64,000 bases of DNA from Nocardia sp. (GTDB lineage: Bacteria > Actinomycetota > Actinomycetes > Mycobacteriales > Mycobacteriaceae): contig JACIXH010000002.1 of assembly GCA_014360565.1 (NCBI GenBank), forward strand, positions 1 through 64,000, written 5' to 3'. The translations under genes and the position numbers were made by a program. The notes beneath the pieces are model-generated. The model did not search any database, was not told the origin of the DNA, and saw only the letters and a program-made list of their open reading frames with translations. Position 1 is the stretch's first letter. The number at the start of each line of letters is the position of its first letter. This document shows positions 41,515-49,307 of the stretch, piece after piece.

Positions 41515-42380
41515 GTGCGCGACGGGTCTGGGGTGCGGCCGAGGATGTAGTAGTGCGCGATCGACTCCTGCAGCTGTCCGGAAGGCTCGAAGTCGAGCAA
41601 CTGTGCTCGAAGATCCTTCTCGAATTGTTCTGCGAGAGCGGGGTCCTGGCGAATCTGGGTGGCGTAAGAGGTCGACCACAGAAATCCGAGGAACTCGTCC
41701 ACCGTCCACACGTGCGGTGTCGGGAACTGGTCCTCGGTGACGTCGAGGAACCCGGCCTCCCTGAGGATCTCTTCGTGGGTGCGCCGCGGAGAGACGCTGC
41801 TGTCGACGGCCGCTGGCGACGTACTCGCCGGGCGTCCCGGTTCGCCGGACCATCGAGCCACCACGTCGACGGCGATCGCTTGCCACGGTTCGGTTCCACT
41901 CCACGGTGTACTGCTGCCCACAATCGCCAGACAACCACCTGGATCCAGCCACTGACCGGCGCGTTCGGCGATCAGGCCTCGGTCGAGGCGATGGAAGGCA
42001 TTGCCGATCGTGACCAACTGCGCCGGGGCGGTGACCACCGGATCCTCGGCTCTGCCGACGCTCCAGTCGATATTGGTCGCGCCCGATTCGACGGCTTTGC
42101 GGCGACCGACCTCGACCATGTCGGGCTCGAGGTCAACCGCCTGGACATGGGTGAACCGATCGTGCAGCGGAATCGCGATTTCGCCTGTGCCGCAGGCAAG
42201 GTCGATGAGGAGGCCACCGCCTTGCCCTGTCCGAGCGAGTAGGTCCTCGAACAGGGACACAGGGTAAGCGGGGCGGTACTGGGAGTAGTACTCCGCCGTC
42301 CCGCGAAACAGATCCTCGCGGTAGCCGGGCTGCACAGGCCAGCTCGGCGGAGTCGACGCAGACGACGAGGTCCCGGACAT
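41511..42380 (-). CDS. class I SAM-dependent methyltransferase
   Basis: 289 aa. LIDLACGTGEIAIPL is motif I, HVQAVDLEPDMVEVGRRKA motif II, and the later VTIGNAFHRLDRGLIAERAGQWLDPGGCLAIVGSS completes the fold (methyltransferase-11 type). Small-molecule substrate unknown. ATG at 42380 follows AAGGA. First gene of a two-gene operon with the kinase; divergent from the 599-aa HTH gene. Confidence 0.9.
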   Translation of the reverse strand: MSGTSSSASTPPSWPVQPGYREDLFRGTAEYYSQYRPAYPVSLFEDLLARTGQGGGLLIDLACGTGEIAIPLHDRFTHVQAVDLEPDMVEVGRRKAVESGATNIDWSVGRAEDPVVTAPAQLVTIGNAFHRLDRGLIAERAGQWLDPGGCLAIVGSSTPWSGTEPWQAIAVDVVARWSGEPGRPASTSPAAVDSSVSPRRTHEEILREAGFLDVTEDQFPTPHVWTVDEFLGFLWSTSYATQIRQDPALAEQFEKDLRAQLLDFEPSGQLQESIAHYYILGRTPDPSRT

Positions 42381-42453
42381 ATTGTCATCATTCCTTACGG
42401 TCGTGATCGGATCCCTTGGGTTTACCGAAGGAGCCGCAGAGGCCGAGACCGAA

Positions 42454-42485
42454 AGCAACTTTGCATAAACGCTTGCAATGTTGCT
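42454..42485. promoter_or_regulatory. 12-bp inverted repeat upstream of the 599-aa gene
   Basis: AGCAACTTTGCA (42454-42465), 8-base spacer, TGCAATGTTGCT (42474-42485): 11 of 12 bases pair. It sits in the divergent region between the methyltransferase operon and the HTH gene starting at 42510. A candidate operator for one or both. Confidence 0.6.
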
Positions 42486-42509
42486 AGTTCATTTGCTTCT
42501 ATTGCTGAT

Positions 42510-44309
42510 ATGACGATGTCGACCGATCTGATGACCGCGCAAGACGCCGCCGAGAGGATCGGCTGCACTCACCAGCGCGTCAAACAGCTCGTCCAAGAAG
42601 GCCGACTCGCACAGCCGATTCGGATCAACGCACGAATCCATCTGCACCGGCGCGCCGATATCGAGGTCTACCGCGATGTCGCGGCGGGCCGCGAGATCAC
42701 CCTGGTCGCCTCACTGCTGCCCGACGCCGAACAACCACTGCGCCGCACCGTCGACCTGCTCATCGACCGCCCCACCGGCTGGCCGGGCAGCGTCACCTGG
42801 CAGCACGTGCGCGTGTTCTCCGGCCACGTCGGCGAGACCGAACGGACCGTCGTCGTGCTCTCGACCCTGCACGCCAGCACGAACATGCTCTACAACGACA
42901 TCCGTGACATCGCCGCCCAACTCAACCAAACCGTGTTGGCCGGACGGGGCCGCGACGCGGTCTGGATCGTCTACATCCAACGCACCGAACACCAACGCCC
43001 CCGCATCGAAAACGCCGTCCTACGCACCGCGATCCCCCGCACCAGCACAGCGCGCAATTTTCTGCGACGACCCACGGTCAGCGCCAGCACCGCATGGGAA
43101 CCCGATGACCCGAGCTTCCATCCCCTCGACTCCCTGCACGAAGTCGACCGGCTCATCGGGGCACCGCTGGAAACCTTTCCCGGCGAGTCCTACACGATCG
43201 AAACCGTCGACCGATGGCAGCACGCCCGAGCGACCGGACCGAGCGGACCGGTGCCATTCCTCGTCGACCCCTACGAGTTCCGCCTCTACGCCGATGCCCT
43301 TCATCTACTGGCCCGCAAACCTAACGACCGGGCACAGACCGCCCGATTCGGTGAGCGCGCGCTGGCAGACCTGCTCCGTGGGCGCGACGCCGGATTCCGG
43401 CATTCCCGCCCCCAGGACCGAACATGGCTGGCGCGCGAAATACGCGACCGCGCACGCAATCTCCCGCTCGACCTCGACGAGGACCATCTGGCCGTGGCCA
43501 TGACCGCTGTCGAGCTCACCGACGCCGACCAAGCCGCGATCGAAGCCGCCGGAGCGCCGCTAACCATCGCCCAACTCCCCACCGCGCTGACCGAACTGCG
43601 CCAGTGGGCCGAGGACACCGATGAATTCGCCGACAACCCCGACCCACAACTCCATGACGCGATCAGCCGCGCCGTCGACGCGGTGATCTTTACTTTGCGT
43701 GCCGAAAGGATCGAAGCACCCATGCCGTCGATTCCCGAGCCCCTCGTCGCCGACGTGCGCGGACAGGTCGGCCAACGCTTCCTCGACCAAATCAGCTGGG
43801 AACCAGCAGGAGCACGCCGCGGCCGCCGGCACCGCAAACTCGCCGCCTCGCTCATCGGCGGTGAAACCGCACGATTCGGCCTTGACCTCGACGGCAACCT
43901 CATCGCCCAACGACCACACAGGCCCGAGACAATCGCCGCCGAATGGCCCGACCATTGCGACAGCGAACTCTGGCACCGCGCGACGCGCATCATCGCCGAC
44001 AACGAGGACAAACCCGGCGCGATCGCGGTCTTCCTCGAAGCCCCGGACGGACTGCACCTGCTTCCCCGCGGCAACACCAACCGCCACAACGGTTGGCAGT
44101 TCGGCTACGGCGGCTCCTCGCCCGGCCACCTCGCCGCGTCCATCCTCGCCAACGTTACCCACCACCACGGCGAACTCCACGACGACGAACTCGAATACGA
44201 CCGGCGGCATGCACTGAGTCGCTGGCTCGACCTCGAAACCGAACGCCCCACCGATCATCTCCGCATCGACCTGGCTGAACTGCGCACCCGCAGCGACACC
44301 GAAAACTAA
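42510..44309 (+). CDS. large HTH protein with a GYGGSxP C-terminal motif
   Basis: 599 aa. N-terminal excisionase/MerR-like HTH: MTAQDAAERIGCTHQRVKQLVQEGRLAQPIRINARIHLHRRADIEVY. The central 450 residues are unassigned. Near the C-terminus GLHLLPRGNTNRHNGWQFGYGGSSPGHLAASIL resembles the GYGGSGP motif I associate with DUF6166-like domains, and a related motif ends the 54363 protein. Function unknown; a mobile-element regulator or effector is possible. ATG at 42510, no ribosome-binding site seen. Confidence 0.7.
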   Translation: MTMSTDLMTAQDAAERIGCTHQRVKQLVQEGRLAQPIRINARIHLHRRADIEVYRDVAAGREITLVASLLPDAEQPLRRTVDLLIDRPTGWPGSVTWQHVRVFSGHVGETERTVVVLSTLHASTNMLYNDIRDIAAQLNQTVLAGRGRDAVWIVYIQRTEHQRPRIENAVLRTAIPRTSTARNFLRRPTVSASTAWEPDDPSFHPLDSLHEVDRLIGAPLETFPGESYTIETVDRWQHARATGPSGPVPFLVDPYEFRLYADALHLLARKPNDRAQTARFGERALADLLRGRDAGFRHSRPQDRTWLAREIRDRARNLPLDLDEDHLAVAMTAVELTDADQAAIEAAGAPLTIAQLPTALTELRQWAEDTDEFADNPDPQLHDAISRAVDAVIFTLRAERIEAPMPSIPEPLVADVRGQVGQRFLDQISWEPAGARRGRRHRKLAASLIGGETARFGLDLDGNLIAQRPHRPETIAAEWPDHCDSELWHRATRIIADNEDKPGAIAVFLEAPDGLHLLPRGNTNRHNGWQFGYGGSSPGHLAASILANVTHHHGELHDDELEYDRRHALSRWLDLETERPTDHLRIDLAELRTRSDTEN

Positions 44310-44349
44310 CCCCCGAACAGCGCCAGATCGTCGGTCACCTCGGCCGCGC

Positions 44350-44742
44350 TCACCGTGACCTGACGATGATGTAGCACCCTGATATCTCCTGGAATGCGAT
44401 TGCCGCGGAGATGCTTTCGTCGTCCAGATCGGTGCCTTCGGGCACGACAACCAGCTTGTCGTCGTCATCTCCGGTGCGGTGGATCACTGCCACACAAACC
44501 CCGGACGCGGTCTCGAGCGGTTCGGTCTCGCCGAGGAAGTAGCCATCGAGCTCATCACCATCAGGTGCCATGGTCCCAGCGACGAACCCATAGTTGGCCT
44601 CGTAGCGAAAGCCGTGAACTGGATGGCGGCTATTTAGTGGCCGGTCGATCGTCAATTCCACCGACCGACCCAGAAAGCGTCGGGCCATCTGCAACGACAC
44701 GGAATCGTTGCTGGTAGGAGAATCGTCGGCGCCGCTGCTCAT
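44350..44742 (-). CDS. inorganic-pyrophosphatase-like protein
   Basis: 130 aa. VELTIDRPLNSRHP and YEANYGFVAGTMAPDGDELDGYFLG match the core of soluble PPases, with the D-x-D-x-x-D metal motif in PDGDELDG. It is shorter than the usual 160-170 aa and may be a divergent member with another phosphoanhydride substrate. ATG at 44742; the track adds 26 codons. Confidence 0.7.
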   Translation of the reverse strand: MSSGADDSPTSNDSVSLQMARRFLGRSVELTIDRPLNSRHPVHGFRYEANYGFVAGTMAPDGDELDGYFLGETEPLETASGVCVAVIHRTGDDDDKLVVVPEGTDLDDESISAAIAFQEISGCYIIVRSR

Positions 44743-44779
44743 CGCCCCGAGCATAGCGGCGGGTCGGACAGACCTGGCA

Positions 44780-45643
44780 TCACCGGCTGACGGTGAACCT
44801 CCGGATGGTGTTGAGGGCAATCAATGCTGCCAGTCGGGCACCGAGAAAGCCGATCGCAGCCGGTAGCAGGACCCGCTTCCAGCCGGTGCGCGTGCGGGCG
44901 TAGAAGATTACCGCGCTGCGGTGGTGTTGCCACAGCGACTTGTTGCGGCGGAAGCGACTCGATCGACCGCCGTGGTGGGTAACCCACGCAGGACCGGAAA
45001 GCACGGTTCGGTAGCCACGCTGATGCAGACGCCAGGCGAGATCAGCGTCTTCGAGATACATCCAGTACGCGGTGTCGAAGCCGCCCATCTCCTCCCATAA
45101 GGGTCGGCGAATCATCAAACAGCAGCCTGAAACCCAGTCCACGACCTGGTCGGCATCGGGGTTGCCGAATGCCTCACCGAAATACTCGCGGCTCGCGGCA
45201 TTTCCCGGGCGCAAGGCACCCATGATCGCGTGGCGGGCGGCGGTGGCCGTCGACGGGAATCGGCGGCCGTTGGGGTAGGGCTTGCCGTCGGTAATGATGC
45301 GGGTGCCGACTTCACCGATCTGGTGATCGTCGAGGGTCTCGCGCATCGCTTCGAGACACTTCGCATCGCCGAGCACGGCGTCGGGATTGAGCAGGGCGAC
45401 GTAGTCGCCGGCGCCTCGTGCGGCGGCCTGATTGACCGCGGCAGCGAACCCGATATTGGTCGGGTTGGCGATCGGCTCGATACCCAGGGCACGGGCGACA
45501 GCGAGGGTGTCGTCGGTGGAGGCGTTGTCGATGACGGTGATCGTGACGTCGGCGTGCACTGATTGGGTCCGCACCGATTCGACCGACGCGGGCAGCAGGT
45601 CTGCGCTGTTGAAGGTGAGGATGATGAGGTCGATGCTGCTCAT
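44780..45643 (-). CDS. rhamnosyltransferase-like GT2 protein
   Basis: 287 aa. IDLIILTFNSADLLPASVESVRTQ, then VIDNASTDDTLAVARAL, ALLNPDAVL and WMYLEDADLAWRLHQRGYRTV are the signature order of WbbL-type rhamnosyltransferases. The C-terminal hydrophobic part (RVLLPAAIGFLGARLAALIAL) suggests membrane association. ATG at 45643 with GAGGAG about ten bases upstream. Acceptor probably a cell-envelope glycan. Confidence 0.9.
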   Translation of the reverse strand: MSSIDLIILTFNSADLLPASVESVRTQSVHADVTITVIDNASTDDTLAVARALGIEPIANPTNIGFAAAVNQAAARGAGDYVALLNPDAVLGDAKCLEAMRETLDDHQIGEVGTRIITDGKPYPNGRRFPSTATAARHAIMGALRPGNAASREYFGEAFGNPDADQVVDWVSGCCLMIRRPLWEEMGGFDTAYWMYLEDADLAWRLHQRGYRTVLSGPAWVTHHGGRSSRFRRNKSLWQHHRSAVIFYARTRTGWKRVLLPAAIGFLGARLAALIALNTIRRFTVSR

Positions 45644-45732
45644 CGGTGGCAAATCTCCTCGATGTCGCTGGCGAAGGTCCTGGGGGCCGCGGCGGACCGT
45701 ACCAGTTTCGAAGCCCTCGGGCGTGCGCAACA

Positions 45733-45815
45733 CAGTGACCGGGCACAGTATCGACGCGGCTGTCACCGGGCTGCGGGCATATCCGGACGCCCGCGCCACG
45801 GCTGGGCAAGACCGC
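45733..45815 (+). pseudogene. short remnant of a MurG-like gene
   Basis: GTGACCGGGCACAGT onward matches the 3' part of the MurG-like gene (about 39620-39710) over some 80 bases with scattered differences. No reading frame continues. A fragment left from duplication. Confidence 0.65.
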
Positions 45816-45873
45816 CCGGGGTCTGGCCTGCCTGGCAAATTCGGGAGCGAGTTCGGCGTGCGGGGTGGAGTGT

Positions 45874-46458
45874 CTACAGATCTCCGAGGGTCAGCTGTCC
45901 GGGCCCTGGCACGTGCCGGGTCTTGGACTCGCGTTTGCTGTACAAGCGGCACACGCCGAGGATCGTGGTGGGTGGTCGGTTGCGATAGTTCAACCTTCGG
46001 CCGTCCACGGTCGAATGGCCCTCGGCTGCATTGCAATTGCGGCAAAGCCAACCACGTACAAGCCCGGTTTTATGGTCGTGGTCGAGCACCATGCCCCAGT
46101 GCCCGCCCTTGTCCCAGGGTTCCGCGCAGATCGCACACCGGCCGTCCTGCCATTGGTAGATCGCTGTCGGAGTTGCCCAGTATCCGCCGTCAGGCACCGA
46201 CCAGAACCAGCATGCAGGCCACAGCGCGGGTAGCCACCGATCGACGAAAACCCGTGCTCCCTCCCGCATGAGCTTCGCTGTCTCTCGCTCTTGCTTACTC
46301 AGGTGCCGGTAGCAAGCCGGTGTCCCGACGGCCGCGCGGCCGGTGCAACCGACTCCCCGATCACACTGCGCTTCCAGGTCCGCCCGGACCAGCGACCACG
46401 CCGCAAGAACTTGGTTTACGAATTCAGGTGTCACTGGCCGGAACCTACGCCCGAACAC
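45874..46458 (-). CDS. endonuclease VII-like HNH protein
   Basis: 194 aa. The C-terminal half carries QDGRCAICAEP, LDHDHKTGLVRGWLCRNCNAAEGH, the recombination endonuclease VII (His-Me finger) motif with its zinc cysteines. N-terminal part (CDRGVGCTGRAAVGTPACYRHL) has more cysteines and may bind a second zinc. Typical of phage and mobile elements; cleaves branched or mismatched DNA in T4. ATG at 46458. Confidence 0.85.
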   Translation of the reverse strand: MFGRRFRPVTPEFVNQVLAAWSLVRADLEAQCDRGVGCTGRAAVGTPACYRHLSKQERETAKLMREGARVFVDRWLPALWPACWFWSVPDGGYWATPTAIYQWQDGRCAICAEPWDKGGHWGMVLDHDHKTGLVRGWLCRNCNAAEGHSTVDGRRLNYRNRPPTTILGVCRLYSKRESKTRHVPGPGQLTLGDL

Positions 46459-46583
46459 CGACGAACTACCGCCGAAGCCGTAGCCCTGATCACACTGGAC
46501 GCGCCGCCCAGTGGCCGCTCATACGTTCGATAACCTCATATGTGCGCAGGCACAGGACCTGCCACGAGCGGTAGGAGCAAGAC

Positions 46584-46769
46584 GTGGACATCGACATCAC
46601 CGGCGCCGAGGTCTACGTCGAAACCGCCGACCCCCCGGTGGCCGGCGGCGCCTGGTACATCCAACCCGACAACACCGTGGTCTACGAGCGCCCCAATGGC
46701 GAACGCGGCAAATCGACCATCGCCGCCGAGACACTCAGGTCACGACCGGCCTGGAAACGCCAGTCCTGA
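46584..46769 (+). CDS. small hypothetical protein
   Basis: 61 aa: VDIDITGAEVYVETADPPVAGGAWYIQPDNTVVYERPNGERGKS. Probably one small beta domain. GTG at 46584 follows GGTAGGAGC. Seventy-three bases upstream of the SETxxDPIA gene. Confidence 0.5.
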   Translation: MDIDITGAEVYVETADPPVAGGAWYIQPDNTVVYERPNGERGKSTIAAETLRSRPAWKRQS

Positions 46770-46842
46770 CAACAACCGCAACCAACTGCTTGCCCCACAC
46801 GGCCGCCGACCCCGGCTGCCACATACCAAGGAGGCACAGGAT

Positions 46843-47298
46843 TTGAGCGAGACCGCAATCGACCCGATCGCAGACGCACGCCAGCACTACCAAGACATCT
46901 GGGACCAATCCCGAGGACTGTGGGACCTGCGACCCTGGTTCGAACACCTGATGGCGCCGGAAACAGCCATGGAATGGCTCGGCTCCGACACGGTCCCTAT
47001 CTCGGAGCTGTTCCTGTGGCCGCCGATCCTCACCGCGCTGGACCGCGAGGAGCTCCCGCTCGACGACATCGCCCTCTTCGCTCGCATCAACCCAACCCCC
47101 GAACTCACCGCCCTGTTCATCGAGGTCCGTGACGGCCAATGGAAATACCGCCCCGCCGAGCTGGTCGCTCGATTCACCGAACTCACCATCACCGAGCCTA
47201 TGAAGGCCCTGCTCGAACAGTGCCTGCGCTTCTCCCCTGAATTCCAGGCCGCAGCGGCCAACGCGCGCAAGCTGTACGAGGCCGAGCAGCGACCTTGA
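46843..47298 (+). CDS. hypothetical protein, SETxxDPIA family
   Basis: 151 aa. SETAIDPIADARQHYQDIWDQSRGLWDLRPWFEHL, then LPLDDIALFARINPTPELTALFIEVRDGQW; helical, acidic, no known family. TTG at 46843 is set by AAGGAGG. A decayed copy is at 34285, so the family is duplicated in this region. Confidence 0.65.
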   Translation: MSETAIDPIADARQHYQDIWDQSRGLWDLRPWFEHLMAPETAMEWLGSDTVPISELFLWPPILTALDREELPLDDIALFARINPTPELTALFIEVRDGQWKYRPAELVARFTELTITEPMKALLEQCLRFSPEFQAAAANARKLYEAEQRP

Positions 47299-47413
47299 CG
47301 TGACGGCGGCATCCGATCCGCAACCCATCCATCAAACAGTGAAGTGGCACCTCTCATTGCCGTCAACGAGTGTTTGCCGCGACTCACGCGCGCTGCCGGG
47401 GCAACATGGTCGG

Positions 47414-48031
47414 ATGACAATTCCTGCGAATGCTCCACGGCCTCTACCGTTTTCGTCGATTGCGTTGACCTCGCTGCGGCAGCTCGCGACGGTGGCGACA
47501 AGCGGGGTGACGATCATCTGCGGGTTCCCGGCATCGGGAAAATCCACGGCGACACGGTTTCTGGCCGACCTGGTGGATCCTGTCGTGCTGGACAAAGATA
47601 CCTTCGCGCCGCGGCTCGAGGAATCGGTGATGTCGGAATTGAACGGCAGCCCCTTCGACCGCGACAGCGACCTCTACCGCCGGGTCGTCGCCCCACACGT
47701 CTACTCGGCTCTGCTGAGTCACGCGGTAAGGGTCGGGGCTCGCTGCCCGGTCCTCGTCGATGCCCCGTTCCTGGGGCACGTCCGAGCCGCCGCGGACAGC
47801 GGCGTGCTCCTCTCCGACTACATCCGATCAGTCACCGAGACTACTGATGTCGAGATCCGGACGGCGTGGGTGAACACCGACACCGCCCGGATCCGAGAGC
47901 GCATGGTCGAGCGCGGCGCCGACCGAGATCAGCCCAAGCTCACGGCCTGGGACGACTACCGCACCGCGGTGCTGGACTCGGGGTTGGCACAGCAAGGCCC
48001 GGCCGTCGTCGACCACGTCGTCGCGAACTGA
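47414..48031 (+). CDS. P-loop kinase, zeta-toxin/AAA-like
   Basis: 205 aa. VTIICGFPASGKSTATRFLADLVDPVVLDKDTFAPRL gives Walker A and a likely acceptor-site aspartate; TAWVNTDTARIRERMVERGADRDQPKL fits the arginine-rich lid of small P-loop kinases. Substrate unknown; it is not coupled to an antitoxin. ATG at 47414; the track start at 47300 is less likely. Confidence 0.8.
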   Translation: MTIPANAPRPLPFSSIALTSLRQLATVATSGVTIICGFPASGKSTATRFLADLVDPVVLDKDTFAPRLEESVMSELNGSPFDRDSDLYRRVVAPHVYSALLSHAVRVGARCPVLVDAPFLGHVRAAADSGVLLSDYIRSVTETTDVEIRTAWVNTDTARIRERMVERGADRDQPKLTAWDDYRTAVLDSGLAQQGPAVVDHVVAN

Positions 48032-48444
48032 ACTTTCCGAGGAGGCAGGTCACCCAGCGGCGGCGCACGGCCCTGTGGTCGCTATAGCTCTGGGTGGGCG
48101 CGATCTGGAGCGCGGTGGGCACTCACGTTCCATCTCGCTCACCGTCGTGGCGATGCCAACAAACCACTCAGACACGCTGACTACGTTGATGATTCGCTCG
48201 AACCAGCGCCAACATCTGACGCGTTGATCGAGCACCATGCTGAACTGCTCTTCGATCGAGGTTGGGACGGCCGCAATCGCACCCGCCCAGATGCAGGTCG
48301 ACTGCGGCCGCCGCCGCATCTATCTCGGCCATCGTCTATTCGCCGAACATCGGGAAGGACCGCCCGGTCAGGACGTGTGCTATCAGCGAGGGCACCGACC
48401 CCTCCCCTGGCATGTTCAACGTCAGCGGCCCAGCGAGAACGAAG
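48032..48444. other. 413-base gap
   Basis: No gene I can support. A minus-strand 89-aa ORF (48050-48319) has an EQFSMVLDQRVRCWRWFERIINVVSVSEW stretch that looks protein-like, and a second frame beside it has DAAAAAVDLHLGGCDCGRPN; together they may be a broken small gene. Confidence 0.35.
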
Positions 48445-48966
48445 TCAGCGACCGTGCGCGGCGCACGAACCGCGGCCGCCGGTTGCAATCGCGCAGCGCT
48501 GCCCGTTGGGTTTCAACGCACCGCATTGCAGCTCGGGCGCATGGATATGGCAAAGGTTTCGTCCGGGAAGCGCCCCGATGTTGCACGGACGACCAGACTT
48601 TGTGGCTCCAACACAACGCACGCTGGTGTGATCACGGGTGTCGATGGCTGCTTCGAGTTCCTTGTTGTGCTGGGCAGCGACGCGGTGGCCGTGCCGCGAC
48701 TGTGCTTGTCGACCCCGTTCGGCGTCATCTAGATCGGCCGGGGTCATACCGGCATAGGGTTCCTCGCCCTTGATCCAGCACCCGGCGGCATAGGCGGCGA
48801 TCCCGTCCCGACTTTGCGAGTGCAGCCATCCGATCTTGCCTAGCCCACGGAACGCCAGATCGTAGGGCTCCTGGTCAGGTTCCCGCTCGACATGGTGCGC
48901 GATGTACTCCACTGCGGCGCGGGCCAACTGCGCGCGTTCTGGAATAGTTGGTTTGCGACGGGACAT
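48445..48966 (-). CDS. protein with tandem C-terminal zinc knuckles
   Basis: 173 aa. The C-terminus has RCVGATKSGRPCNIGALPGRNLCHIHA and QCGALKPNGQRCAIATGGRGSCAAHG, two copies of a C-x-G-x-T/P-x-x-G-x-x-C...C-x-x-H knuckle common in mobile-element proteins. The N-terminal part (IPERAQLARAAVEYIAHHVERE) is helical. ATG at 48966; the track start is earlier and has no ribosome-binding site. Confidence 0.7.
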   Translation of the reverse strand: MSRRKPTIPERAQLARAAVEYIAHHVEREPDQEPYDLAFRGLGKIGWLHSQSRDGIAAYAAGCWIKGEEPYAGMTPADLDDAERGRQAQSRHGHRVAAQHNKELEAAIDTRDHTSVRCVGATKSGRPCNIGALPGRNLCHIHAPELQCGALKPNGQRCAIATGGRGSCAAHGR

Positions 48967-49307
48967 CCTCGCACCGTAAAGGCCGAGCGCCGAAACCTCG
49001 TTTCGAATCGCCAGATCGATCCGATGCCTCCTCAGACGATGCCCGGGTTCGGCGCTCAGAACCGAACGGTTGACCGGACCGCCGTTTCGCCGTCGATGAG
49101 GCGGCCGGCAATCCACGGAGCTGCGTCTGGCGGTCCTCGAACAGGCGCATGCGATGTCAGTACGAGGTTCCCTGGCCCTACACGGTCTCCCGGCAGCTAC
49201 CGCAGGGCCGCCTTCTGGGGTGCATCGGGGCAAGGGCCAGGGAACCGATCGCAGGGAGCAGTGGATGCGCCAACGTGAATGCTGTAGCGAGACATAGAAT
49301 CTCCCGC
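48967..49307. other. 341-base gap with leaderless promoter
   Basis: No gene supported. It ends with TAGAAT (49295-49300) seven bases before the GTG at 49308, a likely leaderless promoter. Confidence 0.45.
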
